From Mycolicibacter sinensis (GTDB lineage Bacteria; Actinomycetota; Actinomycetes; Mycobacteriales; Mycobacteriaceae): a stretch of 32,784 nucleotides of DNA. The stretch covers positions 1 through 32,784 of the forward strand of contig NZ_LZJK01000167.1 of assembly GCF_001667945.1 (NCBI RefSeq), read 5' to 3'. Below the pieces are notes generated by a model that was not told the origin of the DNA, searched no databases, and saw nothing but the letters and a program-made list of their open reading frames with translations. The position numbers were made by a program, and so were the translations under genes. Shown piece after piece: positions 31,398-32,784 of the stretch (within the stretch, counting starts at the first letter, position 1; every line of letters starts with the position of its first letter).

Positions 31398-32594
31398 ATG
31401 GCCTTCGACGTCGCCCGGGTGCGCGGACTGCACCCGACGCTCGGTGGCGGCTGGGTGCACTTCGACGCGCCTACGGGCATGTTGATCCCGGACTCGGTGG
31501 CGACCACGGTCTCGACCGCCTTCCGGGGCTCGCTGGCGACGGCGGGGGGCCCGCACCCGGCGGCCCGGCGTAGCGCCGCGGTGCTGGTCGCGGCGCGCCA
31601 GGCGGTGGCCGACCTGGTCGGCGGGGATCCCGCCGGGGTGGTGCTGGGGCCCGACCGGGCGGTGCTGCTCAGCGCGCTGGCCGATGCGGCGTCGTCGCGG
31701 GTGAGCCTGGGCTACGAGACGGTGGTCAGCCGCCTCGATGACGAGGCCAACATCGCGCCCTGGGTGCGCGCCGCCAACCGCTACGGGGCCAAGCTCAAAT
31801 GGGCCGAGGTGGACATCGAGACCGGGGAGCTGCCGAGCTGGCAGTGGGAGAACCTGATCACCGGATCAACCCGGCTGGTGGCCGTCACTTCGGCGTCGGG
31901 GGTGCTGGGCACCGTCACCGACCTGCGGCCGGTCACCAAATTGGTGCACGACGTCGGCGGGGTGGCCGTGGTCGACCACTGCGCGGCGGCGCCGTACCAG
32001 CTGCTCGACATCAACGACATCGAGGCCGACGTGGTGGCGCTCAACGCGGCCTGCTGGGGTGGCCCGCCGATCGGTGCGCTGGTCTTCCGCGACCCGGCGC
32101 TGATCGACACGTTCGGGTCGGTGTCGTTGAACCCGCACGCCGTGGGCCCGGCACGCCTGGAAGTAGGCCTGCACCAGTTCGGCCTGCTGGCCGGGGTGGT
32201 GGCCAGCGTCGAATATCTGGCCTCGCTCGACGAATCCGCCCGGGGCAGCCGGCCCGAGCGGCTGGCGATCTCCATGCAGTCGGCCGGTCAGTATCTGAAC
32301 CGGCTGTTCGACTATCTGCTCGGGTCGCTGCGGTCGCTGCCGCTGGTGATGCTGATCGGTCAACCCGACGTCCGCATTCCGGTGGTCAGCTTTGCGGTGC
32401 GCAACGTGCCGGCCGAGCGGGTGGTACAGCGGCTGGCCGACAACGGGGTGTTGGCGATCGCCAACGCCGGGTCGCGGGTGCTCGACGTGATCGGGGTCAA
32501 CGACATCGGGGGAGCGGTCACGGTCGGGTTGAGCCACTACTCGACGGCCTCGGAGGTCGACCAGTTGGTGCGTGCGCTGGCGTCGCTGGGCTGA
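31398..32594 (+). CDS. Aminotransferase class V fold protein, Rv3778c-like
   Basis: The 398-residue protein has the fold-type-I layout of the NifS/SufS cysteine desulfurase and EgtE group: WVHFDAPTGMLIP near the N terminus, SRLDDEANIAPW (111 on), and VVDHCAAAPY with Asp193 in the place that contacts the PLP ring nitrogen. Where these enzymes have HK before a GP-containing loop, this protein reads NAACWGGPPIG, with Cys219 at the aligned lysine position. PLP chemistry through a Schiff-base lysine is therefore doubtful. ATG at 31398 has AAGGTGG five bases upstream and yields the length I recall for Rv3778c. It diverges from the Rv3779-like gene. Function unknown. Confidence 0.88.
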   Translation: MAFDVARVRGLHPTLGGGWVHFDAPTGMLIPDSVATTVSTAFRGSLATAGGPHPAARRSAAVLVAARQAVADLVGGDPAGVVLGPDRAVLLSALADAASSRVSLGYETVVSRLDDEANIAPWVRAANRYGAKLKWAEVDIETGELPSWQWENLITGSTRLVAVTSASGVLGTVTDLRPVTKLVHDVGGVAVVDHCAAAPYQLLDINDIEADVVALNAACWGGPPIGALVFRDPALIDTFGSVSLNPHAVGPARLEVGLHQFGLLAGVVASVEYLASLDESARGSRPERLAISMQSAGQYLNRLFDYLLGSLRSLPLVMLIGQPDVRIPVVSFAVRNVPAERVVQRLADNGVLAIANAGSRVLDVIGVNDIGGAVTVGLSHYSTASEVDQLVRALASLG

Positions 32595-32697
32595 CGGTCC
32601 TCGAATCTCGTTCGCCGCACCGGAAATCCCTCAGGCCCCACGGTAACCGGGCGCCCCGCTGAATCCCTTGCGCCCCACCAATAACGGGGGAGGCGGG

Positions 32698-32740
32698 ATG
32701 TGGCGATTGCCCGCCTTCGAGCGACAACGACCGTTATGTA
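32698..32740 (+). repeat. Dispersed 43-bp repeat, copy R3
   Basis: ATGTGGC, TTGCCCGCCTT (next base C), GAGCGACAAC, four variable bases and GTTATGTA, in the order seen in R1. It is followed 22 bases later by an inverted copy, R4. Confidence 0.75.
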
Positions 32741-32762
32741 AAGCTCTCGGGCGCTGATTGGC

Positions 32763-32784
32763 CTGACATAACGAGGGTTGTCGG
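32763..32784 (-). repeat. Dispersed repeat, copy R4, cut by the window end
   Basis: TGACATAAC, four bases and GTTGTCG form the distal half of the repeat in reverse orientation to R3. The remaining half would lie beyond the window. R3 and R4 together make an imperfect palindrome whose inner 18-base arms agree at 14 positions. Confidence 0.6.

Noticed and set aside
32600..32625. A stretch resembling the 3' end of a tRNA (CTCGAATCTCGTTCGCCGC)
   Set aside because: No acceptor partner, D-arm or anticodon arm could be found upstream within the end of the Rv3778c-like gene or its spacer.

Overview
This is GC-rich actinobacterial DNA from a mycobacterium. It carries the core arabinogalactan-assembly genes in an order that I recognise, in mirror image, from the Mycobacterium tuberculosis Rv3778c-Rv3793 region. 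On the minus strand, from high to low coordinates, lie an Rv3779-like membrane protein, bpa, wzt, glfT1, wzm, gtrA, dprE1, dprE2, aftA and embC; an Rv3778c-like protein diverges on the plus strand. Long glycine-rich PGRS proteins point to a slow grower or a Mycolicibacter/M. terrae-type lineage (inference; no rRNA is present to settle it).

Layout. 1-153: spacer after embC with one copy of a dispersed repeat. 154-8269: embC, aftA, dprE2 and dprE1 on the minus strand, interrupted by a plus-strand alpha/beta hydrolase between embC and aftA. 8270-25465: an accessory block, all on the plus strand, holding a small one-helix membrane protein, three secreted PGRS proteins (2035, 639 and 1825 aa) and a membrane di-iron desaturase/hydroxylase. 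25466-31287: gtrA, a structured 0.37-kb spacer, then wzm, glfT1, wzt, bpa and the Rv3779-like gene. 31398-32594: Rv3778c-like gene. 32595-32784: an inverted pair of the dispersed repeat.

How the core genes fit together. DprE1 and DprE2 epimerise decaprenyl-phosphoryl ribose to decaprenyl-phosphoryl arabinose, the donor used by AftA (first arabinose on galactan) and EmbC (lipoarabinomannan arabinan). GtrA is a small membrane protein tied to the same lipid-linked sugar or to AftA recruitment. GlfT1 starts the galactan, and Wzm/Wzt is the ABC transporter proposed to move lipid-linked galactan across the membrane.

The most unusual part is the accessory block. Its three PGRS proteins have N-terminal signal peptides instead of a PE domain, although two keep a linker resembling the one that follows PE in PE_PGRS proteins. 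The two giant ones switch at a 10-11 glycine run from ordinary PGRS to a different repeat type resembling a beta-solenoid, and they share duplicated modules of about 230 residues. Two of the genes have near-identical promoters at the same distance from the start codon, and each of the three has a strong hairpin just after its stop. A nested 114-bp palindrome with a partial second copy, and a 43-bp dispersed repeat, complete the non-coding signals. All statements about M. tuberculosis genes rest on recall of those proteins, not on a search.
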